Shown: piece after piece, positions 1 through 11,566 of the stretch
Layout: every line of letters starts with the position of its first letter
Position numbering within the stretch: position 1 is the first letter of the stretch
NCBI GenBank assembly: GCA_910589415.1
Contig: OU342635.1
Location: 38,342,929-38,406,928, forward strand
From: Malachius bipustulatus
Taxonomy: Eukaryota > Arthropoda > Insecta > Coleoptera > Melyridae
Length of the DNA: 64,000 nt
Reading direction: 5' to 3'
Position numbers and translations under genes: made by a program
Notes under the pieces: generated by a model
Told to the model about the DNA's origin: nothing
Database searches by the model: none
Seen by the model: the letters and a program-made list of their open reading frames with translations, nothing else

Positions 1-1197
1 ACCTACGGAATAGTGTCAGTATTTTATAAAGTCTCGGATTATATCAGGGCTACAGGTTAGAAAGGAACATCGATCTGAGAGTAGAAGGGGAGGCGTAGAG
101 GATAAAAACTTCCAGCCTCCACTACTGCTAATCCTCCATATCGGGAACAATAGCACAATATCCATTTATCATTATGACGTGTAAGGCTGCTAGTTCTCCT
201 CGTTTCTCCCATTGGATATATGGTTTTGTCGATGTAGATGTGTTAAAATTCGAGACGTTCCCTCCCTAAATCGATAATCGCTTTGTCTTCACCATGGAAT
301 GTATCCTAAATGCTGGCCCTTTAGTAATTGTTATTACTATCTATCTAGCTCCGAGCTCGGCGATAGAAATATGTGATATCAGTAAAATCGCAAGAGATCT
401 TAGATGAAATATTACAGTTCACCATCATTGTTTTCAGTAATTTTTTTTGTCTAAATACCTAGTTTATTGACACTATTAGTCAGCTACAATAAGTTATTTC
501 ATCAATTCATCATATCAGAATATTGTATTAAATACTCAAGAAGAAATATGTCTTTGACTTTTTGAAATCTTAGAAATGCGTTAAAGTATAATAGTAGTCT
601 GTCACATTCAGGTTCCCGCGGCCTGGTTTGAATCTCAGATGTGTAGCTACGAAAATAAAAGGCATCTGGTGTAGGATTCGTGACATCCTTCTCTTCCTTC
701 AGGCGAGGTCTCATCTTGCTGCATTTGATATGCTGCAAAATAAAACAATATGGATAGTCTACTACTTCAGTACGAATATTTGCAGCTCATAGCAATTCGG
801 TTATCGTTCAGTCAAATACCTAACCCGGGAATTTGTTTGCACGAAACACTATCCGCTTCCCCGTTTTCTCACACTTAATTCCACTTGAAAATTTCTCTAG
901 CATTGTAGTAGCTTTGTATCCTTGAATAAAGCTTGTAAGAAATTCCAAATAGAAAAAATTTCATTTAAGTATAGAATGTCACATTCCATTATAACGTATT
1001 TGGTTGGATGCGGTCAAAAATGTTCGGAATTAGAACGATATTTTTCAATTAATTTAAATTGTAGCAATCCTGCTATCAGAGATGTACCGTGTGAGTCATA
1101 AGGAATGGTCACCGTGAATATCTAAGAAACTACAGACTCAGGAAAATTTTTTTTAGGAAATGGGTTGTCGAAACCGTTTTAAAATAGTTTTGAGACT
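1..1197. other. Unannotated AT-rich DNA
   Basis: No recognisable gene or element. The longest open frame is 78 codons on the minus strand (502-738); it has no domain I recognise and no coding signature. A solo LTR begins directly after this stretch, whose last four bases GACT are that element's left target duplication. Confidence 0.5.
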
Positions 1198-1817
1198 TGT
1201 AACGAATTCCGAGGCATTCGTAGTTAATTATTATTTATTTTAATTAATCGAGGGGTTTATCAGAAGAATACAGTTTTTACAGCGGTGATTAGCAGGTTAT
1301 CTCGCCGGCACCGGCTATATAAGCAGACCCAGCGGACAAGCAGGTCAGATGGATCCGAGGAACTGACTCGAGAACCACTCTCCCTCCCGGTGAACTGAGC
1401 TAGGAGGTCTTCAGCAGGAGGCATGTAAGTGCTCCGTCCAGTACTCAGCCGGCTACAGCAGGACGATGAAATGAATCGAGCCTAGCTGTAACTGGACGTC
1501 GGGAGATCGATGAGAGTGAACTGAGCTCTTATCGACTGCCGGTCATAACAGGGAATCAACCGGGGCTGTATTGAAGTCCCGGCGGATCCTTTCAGACGAC
1601 GCCTGGCCTGTATTGAGGGCCAGGTAAACCAGACGTCGGATCGCAATGTAGTGAGTTGTCGATTTAGGTACATATGTAAATATATAAGTACAGATATGTG
1701 TAAATATCGTAATTGTAAATAAAGATTTTTATTATTCTAATTGACTTGTCACGGGTAAAAGGGGGCAATTATCCATCCCTTGGGAATCATCTCTACCATA
1801 CCGAAAATCCCGCTACA
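1198..1817 (+). mobile_element. Solo LTR, probably Ty3/gypsy-type
   Basis: A 620-bp unit begins TGTAACGAATTCC and ends CCGCTACA, so it has the TG...CA ends of an LTR. It is flanked by the same 4 bases, GACT (1194-1197 and 1818-1821), the target duplication length of many Ty3/gypsy elements. Inside it, in the right order, are a TATA box (1316-1322), an arthropod initiator TCAG (1345-1348) and a polyadenylation signal AATAAA (1718-1723). No primer-binding site or coding sequence follows, so this is a solo LTR left by recombination between two LTRs. The middle is distinctly more GC-rich than its surroundings. The superfamily call rests on TSD length and promoter style only. Confidence 0.72.
1316..1348 (+). 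promoter_or_regulatory. LTR core promoter (TATA + Inr)
   Basis: TATATAAG starts at 1316 and an initiator-like TCAG has its A at 1347, 31 bp from the first T of the TATA box. This is the canonical insect RNA polymerase II spacing and would start transcription within the solo LTR (U3/R border). Confidence 0.55.
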
Positions 1818-1821
1818 GACT

Positions 1822-4800
1822 TCTAAAATGACTGCCAGGGGGCGTAACAGAACAGCCATGACCCAACAAAAAATTTGAATTTTGAATTTTTCAAAATTAT
1901 GGTAGGTATATCCAAAATATCATGGGTATAATAATGCTTAGATAACTTTTTTAGAGAATTTGTTGTATTTGCAGTTTTTTGATAACTCCATAAATACAGT
2001 GGTTGGGGAGCGTCAAAACTTTGTTTATTAATGATAGTATGTCGTATATTCAAGTTAATAACCTTCGGTTAAAATTTCTGAAATTCGAATATCTTTATGG
2101 CGAATATGTATACTGGGTGATGAAAAATCTGATATTTCTTATTATCTTTCTGTTCGCCGTTGGTAACTTTCATTGTGATTGGTTATTGTATAATATATTG
2201 TATTGTCAAAGTCACAGGATTCATGAAAATTCATGAAAACTTGTCATTTATGTCACTTTTAAACACAAGTTCGTAAAAGTAAGTCACTTTTAAGCAGCAA
2301 GTGTCTAAAAGAATGTCATTTCGAAACTAAAATAACAATCAAAATGGCAACTTTATGAAACAAAAAATAATAATAAAAAAAAATTCATTTTGAGACTCGA
2401 TGTTAAATATCGTCATTAGAATTACTTTGTCGGAACATTATGATACATTCATGACATGTTATCCTTTAGACTACACCCAGAACTTCCAAGTCTCGTTAAT
2501 GTTAATAACGTAATAATTTTAGTTTCTCTCATCAAAAATTCATTACATAGACTTCGTACTTACCTACTTGATGATAGTTTTCGTCAGCGACGTACATAAA
2601 GGAAGCAATATCAGAAGTAAGTTTAATGTAACTTGGAAAATAAGTGAAATAAACAAGCTTTCAAAGCTCAGAGAAACTTAATAAAATTACTTCAGGTGAT
2701 AAACTTATGGTTCACGTCAAGTATGCTCCACATTTCCAGTAAGTAATCTTTTCACAGAGGCGTCGTAATAATTTTCAGCAGACAGCTGCAGCTAATCTAA
2801 TATGATTTTTATAGGTTTCAATTTATCGTATATAAATACTGATTATTGCATTTACTTTGAATGATTTATGAAGCTTTCATTATTGATTTCACTTCAATAA
2901 CCAATAACCGGAATTGTTAATGATTTACTGACAAGACGGCTTCATTAATGCACTAGTTGTTTGAATATTTTAGAACAGACAGTGTATGCGTTGCTGCATG
3001 CTATTAGTATATTAGCTATTACCACTACCACTACGACATCCCACCACGGATTATCTCATCCTGAGAATATCTACCCTATCTCCTTCTAACTGGTTCAGAA
3101 GTAAGATTGAAGGGAGAATAAAGAGGGAATTGACAGCTACAAGACTTTTTCAGTATTTGATTCAGTCAGACTACAGCACCCAAGAGAGGTAATAAGAGGG
3201 TTGTTGAGGTGAGGAAAAAATAAATAAACTAGCGTCGACAGAGAAATGAAAACCCAAACAACGGGAAGGGAAATATGACAGCGCAAACCAACCAATTAAT
3301 TTCACTCCAATTCTTCCGAATACGAATATGTAAATAAATAAGTAAAGTAGATTCAATTAGGTTCAATTCAAGTATGTTCAGAATAAGTGAAAGATCTGGT
3401 GGAGACACTACTTCTAGTATTTTTAGCAACTTTTTCTCGAGTTGTCTAATTTATTTAACAGGAGAAGCTTACCTTGTATAGGTGACTAAATCCAATTTAT
3501 CCAAGTAACCACAGAAATAACGCAATGCTGTTTAAATGGAGTGCAATTCCTGGTACTGATTGTAATAATGCAATACAGGTAATTACCTTTATTGTGGAAC
3601 AAGAAAACGAACTGGCTGAGAGTATGTGCATTATTTATCTCTCATACCACAATTAGGTTACCAATTTCCTAGTGCGTTACGTCTAGCCTTAAAGTGTGGT
3701 GTCTTGTCTGTTCATGGAAGGCTTAAATCTAGGAATAAACAGACCAAATCTATCAAAATGTCTGCTTCAACATCTACAATTTTGAGATAAAAATCATGAA
3801 ACAACTGTCATACCGCATAAAGAGTATTCAGGGACTATTTAATTTTAAACTTTTAGTCGTTACTGTGAAGTTCATGTTTTAAGTTTTTTTGGACCCTAAA
3901 ATCTTGAAGCTCATTGTTTGATTCAGTTAATCGTTAAAATCTTATAAAATTCTGTTCCAAGCAAGCAATAAAAGTAAAATGTTTTTTCCTAGTACAGTTC
4001 AAACTTTTACTGCAATAAAATATTTTTCATTAGTCACTATTAACCAGATCAATTTTTCTTAATCACTTTACCAATAAAGGTAACTTGTCGATTTTAAGCA
4101 ATGAGAAAAGTATTATCCCGAAAAGATCTGAAGAATTGGGACAAGTGAGGAGAAGTAAATTGGCAGAAGCTTTACTAAAATTAAATAGAAAGTATACAAG
4201 AATAATTATTATCATTACTGATTAGTCTTCAGTTAATGTGATTAATTGTCACAGATATAGCGTTGAATTGCAGTTAACAACTTTTTTCTCAATGACAGTT
4301 GAAAGTTATTTTTTGTCAATATTGATTTACTACCTAGATTCTAGATTAAAATTTATGAAAATGTCTACAAGAAGCTGTATTACGTCAATTAAGACATAGA
4401 CAAATTGGCACATAGATTTCGTGTTGGGCATCATCTAAAAGCAATCCAATCGCACTTACTGACTATTACTTTTATTGGGCTTGAATGTAAGGAATTCTAG
4501 CGACATCTATCAAAGGGAATCGTCGAAGAGCTATGAATTCGGCAAATGCGAACCGAACATTTATCTCAAGTTTTTATTTCAGAAATGATCAGCAGAGCTA
4601 ATGCTTCCAATGAACTGTAGCGAAAGCCCATTTCTCAATTGAATGGCTCTACAATTTTTGTCTTCGCATCGATGTAAAAATTACGTCAGAGCCTCCAATA
4701 TAGTTGAAAATGTTTGTTTGAAAATAGATGCCGGGAGGGACAATTTATTGCCAGAAGGCTCAAGTCCAATCAACCTTTGCCGTCATCCATGCAATCGCGG

Positions 4801-7800
4801 ATTAGCTAAACGCAACTTTATCCAATTTCAAATTCAGTTGCGATGAAGCTCCACAATTTTGAGCTGCGGTGTCTATGTCATTTACATGCTTTAATGCGTA
4901 ACATATCATGTAAAACGCCCTGACCAGAGTACTACATTTGAAACGGAGATAATGTAGACCGTTACTTCGACTTTAAATTACATTTCCACTGCCCAAGGCA
5001 TTCCTGTTAATGAGATTCTACGTTTACCGGACCACATACATACGTTACATCGTTACTCACTGTACATTCCACCATTTTGTTATATATAAACGTTAAATTC
5101 CGTTAGTAATTAGATGACAAATCTGTAGGATAAACAAATAACTATGGTAATTTTAGATAAACATTAATTAAGTATGATACGTAATTTCACCGCAATTTGT
5201 TTCCATGCATGTACGAGTAAGTTATTTGTAAGACTTACTGAAGTTTTCAGGTCAGTTTGAGTTTGAATTATGGACTAGAAAATGATCTCGTTGTGTTGAT
5301 TGAGGCGGAATATCCTATTTTTGGGGCACGAATTAGACGGACAGGATCACATAGACGAGAAGCAAGTATGCGTCGCACATAAAGGCGTTAACTGTGCGTA
5401 ACTTGGGCACTCCGCACAGTTTAGTTGAATGTTTAATGCCGGTTTGCCCAGTCCCCTGAATTTCACCTGTGTCAGCTTGAATCTAGGAACATCATGAAAT
5501 ATATCGCCCTCTAAATATTTTCTCTCTCTCTGAGCTTTCCCAATTCTGTTTTCAATTAGCCTTGGCTTTATCCAACCAAAATTTTATTGTTCATCAAATA
5601 TTTTGGGTCACATGTAATTACCTTTGCTGATTTAAACGTGTTCGATATAGGGAAATCATGATTGCAATATTAATTTAACAATTATTATTTACATTCGTGG
5701 TTAACGTGGCTTGGAGATTCAAACGCCAATTACAGAAGTATGTTACCCTATTATCAGAGCAACGAGCTATTTATTTTCAATAACAGCAACCAGAAATTTG
5801 ATCGAATTTATGAGTTTTTTTTTTATTTTTAATAGAGATACTTCTATTTTTGATATATATCGGTTCGCATTCAAATCTAACAAAATGTTACGTTTCTCTG
5901 GTATAAAGTATAAGTGCGGAATTAAACACCATACAGAATCTCTCGAATCACTTTTTAGAGGGACTAATAGAGAAACTGAGGATTCTTCTAAGCGATTTCA
6001 ACCACATCTTGTAGGTCACTAATTTTGCCAGTTAAAGTTTCGCAAAGGGATGATCGCCACTTATCTTTCAATATAACGGTTTACCATGATGGACTTTCGG
6101 AAGTTCACAAGCAACCACCGGTTCAAAGCCAAAGCGATTATTCCAGTCTTGTCCACCGCACAACACAAGTACTATAACGGCTAGGTGGCATAACGATATC
6201 TGTGTGGATCATTTCTCTGGTCGGTCTTATCGATATTAATTCATGCCATGCGATAGGAAACTAATGAATCGAAACTACCCCTAAGTAAAACCTTACTCAG
6301 AATGAAGCCATTGATATTTTCTTGTTAACAAACCTCAAAACGCAGTAAGAATTTGCATAGCAATATAATATGTTGCCTGGTGTTATGAAACGGCTTAAAT
6401 AACTTTTCCTAACTTTTGAAGGATCGTGATGGAACAGACTGAAAAAACGAGATTACTTATTTCGAAAAGAAAATTTGGGGTTCTAGGGCTCCATGCTCGA
6501 GCACAGTAAGCCCATGAGGCTGAGGTGCTTCCGGCAATCTTGAATCAGACGACTCTCGAAAAAAAGTGCATCACCGGTCTTATGCCAATGGCAGACAAAA
6601 GCAGTGCTGAAGACATGGACGTTTCATTATTTAAAAAAATCTCTTCACCATTCATTTACCATTCTGTTAGAAAATTTAATTTCATATTTTACAATTGGTA
6701 AAGCCCGTCTAGACTTCAAGATGTTGTAATAGAAAATAAAAAGAAACTTCAATTTATTGTGCCATGCCTTTCTAGTCTACGCCCAGATTGTATTCGTGTA
6801 CCTCATTGAATTCGCCCGGTATTTACTTCACCTGCTGCCTGATCCACGTTTTCTGGAGACAAGATTTCTCGTCCCTTAGAAGCTGATTCGCTGATACTTG
6901 TTCCAGCCGTCCACAAAGGAGACACATTGCCAATACCATATTGCACGTTAATTTTATACCGTCAGCAGTCAGCAGTAACCAGTGGAAGTCAAAAATTCTT
7001 TACAGTTTTACAGATTCGTCATTTTTTAGTTACGTTTTTTTCCTCAAGTAATTTAATCTGTAATTTTTCACAATCTATTAAGCCATATATTTTTTACGTC
7101 ATTGTTTCATTGTCTATACATTTATTTAGTGACATCCTTTGTTGCAATTCCCACAAACTTTAAAAAAGTTAGAGAAGTGCAAAGAACACGATGGCTCTTC
7201 TTATTTAAATCTTATATTGCACATTAACTACGGAAATGTCATTTGAACCATGTTAAAAGTTAAACAATAAAAGTTAGTAAGGATAAGACGTGAAAGCAAA
7301 ACAAAGTCTTACAGGTAAATAGGATCTTAAACTTTATATTCATCATAACATGAAGCGACAATCTGCTGGTTCCGTTAATTATCATCGCCGTCTCAGCGTG
7401 AAGAGATACTCTGCAAATCTCTAGACTTAGTCTCTATAGATATCTTTGTGTCTCTCGTATAAGACAACTAGATGCTAACAACTTCTATGACTGGGCTATA
7501 TCGCTGAAATTGCCACGGAAAGATTTGGAACGTTGAGCTAAAAGGACGTTACTTGAAGATGTTTTCCTTTTTGATTATTTTCCGAGCAAATCTCGTTTTC
7601 CCTCTTGCTGTTTGCCTGTTTATTAGCTATAAACATTCATAAATATGCATGCCACATAGCTTAGATTCCCGGTAGCATAGCGAGATTTATCTACAGAACT
7701 TTATTCATCTTGTTTGTGGGCATCCCTTTGAAAATTGCAGTGGCTACATTTAATTATAGCCGCGTTGGGAGAACATTGCAAGTGCAGTCATCAAACAGAA

Positions 7801-10229
7801 CGCAATTATATTCCTAAATCGGATAACAATCTGATGCAGAAAATTCAACCACAAGCAGACTGTGTTCTCCGAGAGTAATACAATTCGAGCTAAAGTTGCG
7901 ACCGAGTAACTGAAATCACACTTACTACTGTTTCTGTAAAATGTATACTTACCTACACTCGTCTAGTCAAATATAACAAAACCAACAGACTTGTTTGGCA
8001 TTTGTTGATTAACTGAGAAGTAAGTTGTAGAGAACTCAGCATAATGTTTGTATCTTTCGCTTCGCTGATATAACATTTAGGTATGCAGTTCTCATATAGT
8101 TTCGCACGTATATGATTTAACTTGAGAATATGGAGCATACTTACATAATAGTGTCAACAACATTGTCAACAGAAAAAAATTCCTTCTATTCACCTTTTAA
8201 AATGATCTTCAATACTTGTTTTCTATATTAATTATCAGCTTTATGATTTTTCGTCGTTTATTTGACGATAATGCGATCTATACTTCAGAAGGAACACCGA
8301 CGAGTAATATTTTTTCACACACATGATAATAGTCATATTAAAAATATATTATGACTTAACGTGTAGGTACTAAGATTTAATAACTGTATAGATTAGGGCT
8401 CAGTGCACGATGATATCGACGGATTCGCCATACGTGTCATTCGAGGTATATCCTCACAGTAACCAAAAATCACCAACACCCGGCCGAAGTCAAAGAACCG
8501 TATCTCTAGCGCCTAATAATTGCTTTCGACTAACTAAAAGCAGATAGTAAAATCAAAATAAAGAGTACGGTTGGTTCGGCTTGCATCATAGGATACACCC
8601 CAGGTAGCCAAAATGCATGCCAAAAAACTGAGCAGAGGGCTCTCCGGTATACATATAGGTAAAGACTTACTGGCCATTGTTTATGCCAGTATGAAAATAT
8701 ATTTATCAAAATTGTGCGCTTAAGAGGTATCCATAGTTTTTTATAGCAGAGTAATATAGAGTGAACAAATCTGAGCGAATATTCGCACATTCGAAATTCT
8801 CACAAGAAAGCAATGAACTTCATCTTATTTGCTTCGAAATAAAGTATTAACATTACAAATCTTTCGCAGCCCAGAGGTATTAAACGTAAACATGAGGCAG
8901 CATCCCTGCGGGACTCACATCCCGGTGCCGATGAGGTCAGAATAGCTGCCTGTTAATTTAACACTGCAGTAGATGTCGCTCAAATTGTTCTCAATAATAG
9001 ATAACACATCACAAATCAATCTCATAATATTTTAGTATGGCGAGCAGTATTAAATGATTTACACTGTCAAGTACCAAAGAGCAACCCATCAGAACTAAAC
9101 CATAGTTAAACTGAATTAACCGAGAAATATCACCTAAAACTTTGCGATTTTTATGACATCTGATTACGGGGACTTTTTCTTCATATCTTTCAAACATTTT
9201 TCGTTCGAAACGCAACTTTATCGACATTTTAGAAGAAAAAAAAGAAGTGCTGGAGGTGTGCGGCTAATGTAAAATTTTTCAAAAAATCCACTACTCATTA
9301 GTACAGAAAAGTATTGAAAGCCGCAAAACAGTTTTATTCATATTTCTTACTAGTCGGTTTAGGAACAGAAGATATTCTAGAAATTTTGATGAAAAATAAG
9401 GTCTATATAAACCTCTGAATCGAAAATCTTGTAGTGCTTAGTCGAAATCTCTTTGTAATTGAAAAAAAAATTTCGAAGCAACTAATTTAAAAAAAAATCC
9501 CTAAAAGATTATTCCAATTTGAGTTTTTTTTTCAGTAATTTTTAGATTTAATTACTAAATTTTTTTTGGAAATTTTCCATTTCCAGTAACAGGGTGGTCC
9601 GTCCTACCGTAATTATCCCATAGAAGCGTTACCATGTAAGAGGAAAGTTGTACGGTTTAAAATAATTTTCGGTCATACATGATGGCCCAAAATGTGCTCA
9701 CTACATACAAATATGTTATTTTAAATAGGTGACCCTGCTTATTATTTCATTTTCAGATTTTTCAGAAAGTTGAGTACCCAGTAAACACACATACTTATGC
9801 AAAAGTTGAAAAAACGTACTACTGATTGAAGTAACCTTAGTCGTAAATATATACGTTGGTTTTTTGTTAAAATAGAACCGTGCACTGATCGGCAGGAATA
9901 TCTTGCCGGATGAAAAAGGAGTGAGAGGTCCGAGAACGAGAGCGAAAATCACCCCACCACCTAAACTGTTTTAGTATTCTATGTAATAAATTTTTGTGTA
10001 ATAAATTTTGAAAAACGTATTGACATTGATACTTGATATTTATATTTTATTATGTTAGGGACAATTAATTATTTAATTTGCTAATAAAACGCTTTCCGCT
10101 CAAAGCTGTGTAATTATTAATACCTTGACGAATCTAGAACTAGTGATCCTATTTTGCCAATAATTAATCAAGTACAAAAACGGGTTGCTGCTTCGACAGG
10201 CTGTTGGTGACAGGTGAACCGACTGTTAA
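1822..10229. other. Long unannotated AT-rich stretch
   Basis: About 8.4 kb with no gene I can support. Open frames are all short (largest 103 codons at 5711-6022, plus strand) and have neither recognisable domains nor coding bias. At about 9587 there is ACAGGGTGGTCC, which resembles the ends of the palindromic elements further right, but I could not find a matching inverted end. Splice-bounded small exons of a host gene cannot be excluded by eye. Confidence 0.5.
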
Positions 10230-10656
10230 ATGATAGTGGTGGAAACAAGCAAAATCATCGATGGCCAAACTAATAAATTTAGTTCTCTTGGTAGAAAAAG
10301 AACTAAATTAGCAACAAAATCCAACTTTGATCAATGTTTACGGCGTCAAATTATTTTTGCAACGCTTAAGAGAATCACTGCAAAATCTACCGAAGATAAC
10401 GAATACAATGGATCAAGGGAAAGCGTGAATAATGCTATCCATAAATTCAGCTTTCGGTGGAGAAAAACAAGATCTAATAGAAAAATTTTGATGCAAAAGC
10501 AAGATACTTGCGTCTTCAGTTTCTGAGGAGAACGAGAACGTGTACATGGATGAAACAAACCGAGTGACAAGTTTCAAAGCGGGGCATAGGCTAATAGCAT
10601 GGTGTCTATCGAAAGAGAATTATTTTCTGAACATGATGATATCAAATACTTACTAA
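10230..10656 (+). pseudogene. Broken DDE (IS630/Tc1-mariner-like) transposase fragment
   Basis: A 98-codon frame starting at 10230 has the look of the N-terminal DNA-binding region of insect Tc1/mariner-superfamily transposases. It contains a basic stretch (GRKRTKL), a segment FDQCLRRQI, and then SRESVNNAIHKFSFRWRKT with NRKIL, the part that normally precedes the catalytic core. The frame stops at 10526, but in the next frame YMDET (10543-10557) appears, the expected first catalytic Asp motif of this family, followed by AGHRLIAWCL up to a stop at 10654-10656. So a frameshift separates the two halves. The second and third catalytic residues are missing, as are recognisable terminal repeats. 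Seen: motifs and frameshift. Inferred: family membership from remembered family patterns; no search was run. Confidence 0.55.
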
Positions 10657-11053
10657 TTAACAGTTTTCTATCATAATAAGATACTTGCCAAGCAAAAATA
10701 TAATAATAATTAGGTGACATTTTATGTAAGGCAAAATTTATCTAAGAAAGAAAAACAGTAAATATAATTTTTATCCTACCTAATAAGAAAATTGAACTTT
10801 CTCGACTGCATGCCCCCGGAGAAAGTGCCACTTTTCCTGCCTAGGCGGTAAAATTATTTTTATATTTTCACGCTAGAGGGCCACCCAATTGCAATTGAAG
10901 CTATTTCCAGAGGGAACCAATAGCAAGCAAGCTAGCTGTATGTCAATCTGTCAATGTCAATAGACCAGCAAGACCCAGCAAATTAAAAATTAATTATTGA
11001 AGATTTGTTGATTTAAGCTTTGAAGTTATTGAGGATATTAGATTTGAATTACA

Positions 11054-11295
11054 ATGGAACTAACGGATAATGAATCAGAAGAAATATTGTATTTCACTCC
11101 GCCATAGAAATTAGAGCTAAAGCAAAGCAAGTCACGCTTGATTTATTACCAGAAAAATCGAAAGCAAAATATAACCTCCAATACAAACTGTTTATGGAAT
11201 GGTGTGCTTCCAAGCAAATTAAGAAATATAGTGAAAGTGTAATTTTAACGTATTTGTCCGAATTGTCAAAAAATAAATTACTGATTGTAATTTAA
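11054..11295 (+). pseudogene. Broken Crypton-like tyrosine recombinase N-terminal fragment
   Basis: An ATG at 11054 opens 17 codons (MELTDNESEEILYFTPP) and then stops. A frame shifted against it reads from about 11101 to the stop at 11293-11295 and contains LLPEKSKAKYNLQYKLFMEW followed by CASKQIKKYSESVILTYLSE. That block matches what I know of the N-terminal SAM-like/core-binding region of the Crypton-type tyrosine recombinases common in insect genomes (LPEKS..KY...Y..FM.W...K....S..VLL.YL.ELS). The catalytic R-H-R-Y domain is absent. The copy is therefore disabled by a frameshift and a 3' truncation. Upstream, 10820-11053 looks like its leader; GTGCCACTTT...GCCTAGG occurs at both 10826-10847 and 11528-11545 in direct orientation and may mark the element ends. 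Confidence 0.5.
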
Positions 11296-11371
11296 CTAAT
11301 CTACGCTTACTGATAGTAATGTATTAAGTAAACATATGTAGGTATTCAATAAATTTTCTTTCAAAACATTA

Positions 11372-11413
11372 AAAAAATATATATATATTATTATTATTAT
11401 TATTATTATTATT
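11372..11413. repeat. AT and ATT microsatellite
   Basis: A short run of alternating AT followed by about nine ATT units, lying just downstream of the recombinase fragment. Nothing functional is implied. Confidence 0.8.
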
Positions 11414-11436
11414 GTGTAGGATAAAAAATTATGTGT

Positions 11437-11556
11437 ACACCACGGCGGTAAAGTGTCTTTTCAGGCCTCAAGAAGTGGCCAGCCTCGGCTGCGCCTCGCC
11501 TGGCCATATCTTCTTGAGGCCTGAAAAGTGCCACTTTACCGCCTAGGTATACAATA
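11437..11556. repeat. Hairpin-forming inverted repeat (Crypton-like element end or MITE)
   Basis: An imperfect palindrome. The left arm runs GCGGTAAAGTG, CTTTTCAGGCCTCAAGAA, GTGGCCAG; the right arm is its reverse complement (CTGGCCA...TTCTTGAGGCCTGAAAAG...CACTTTACCGCC) and the loop is GC-rich (around CCTCGGCTGCGCCTCG). GC content is well above the flanks. Part of the right arm recurs at 10826-10857 in the same orientation, linking the hairpin to the recombinase fragment between them. Confidence 0.65.
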
Positions 11557-11566
11557 TACTATTTCC

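Noticed and set aside
610..645. tRNA T-arm-like GGTTTGAATCTC
   Set aside because: No acceptor stem, anticodon arm or A box in a compatible position.
5711..6022. 103-codon plus-strand frame
   Set aside because: AT-rich composition, no domain, no upstream promoter or homology clue; consistent with a chance frame in 8 kb of non-coding DNA.
9584..9955. Possible further TACAGGGTG-type element starting ACAGGGTGGTCC
   Set aside because: No convincing inverted right end or target duplication could be found; only a weak CACCCCACCACC...CTGTT on the far side.
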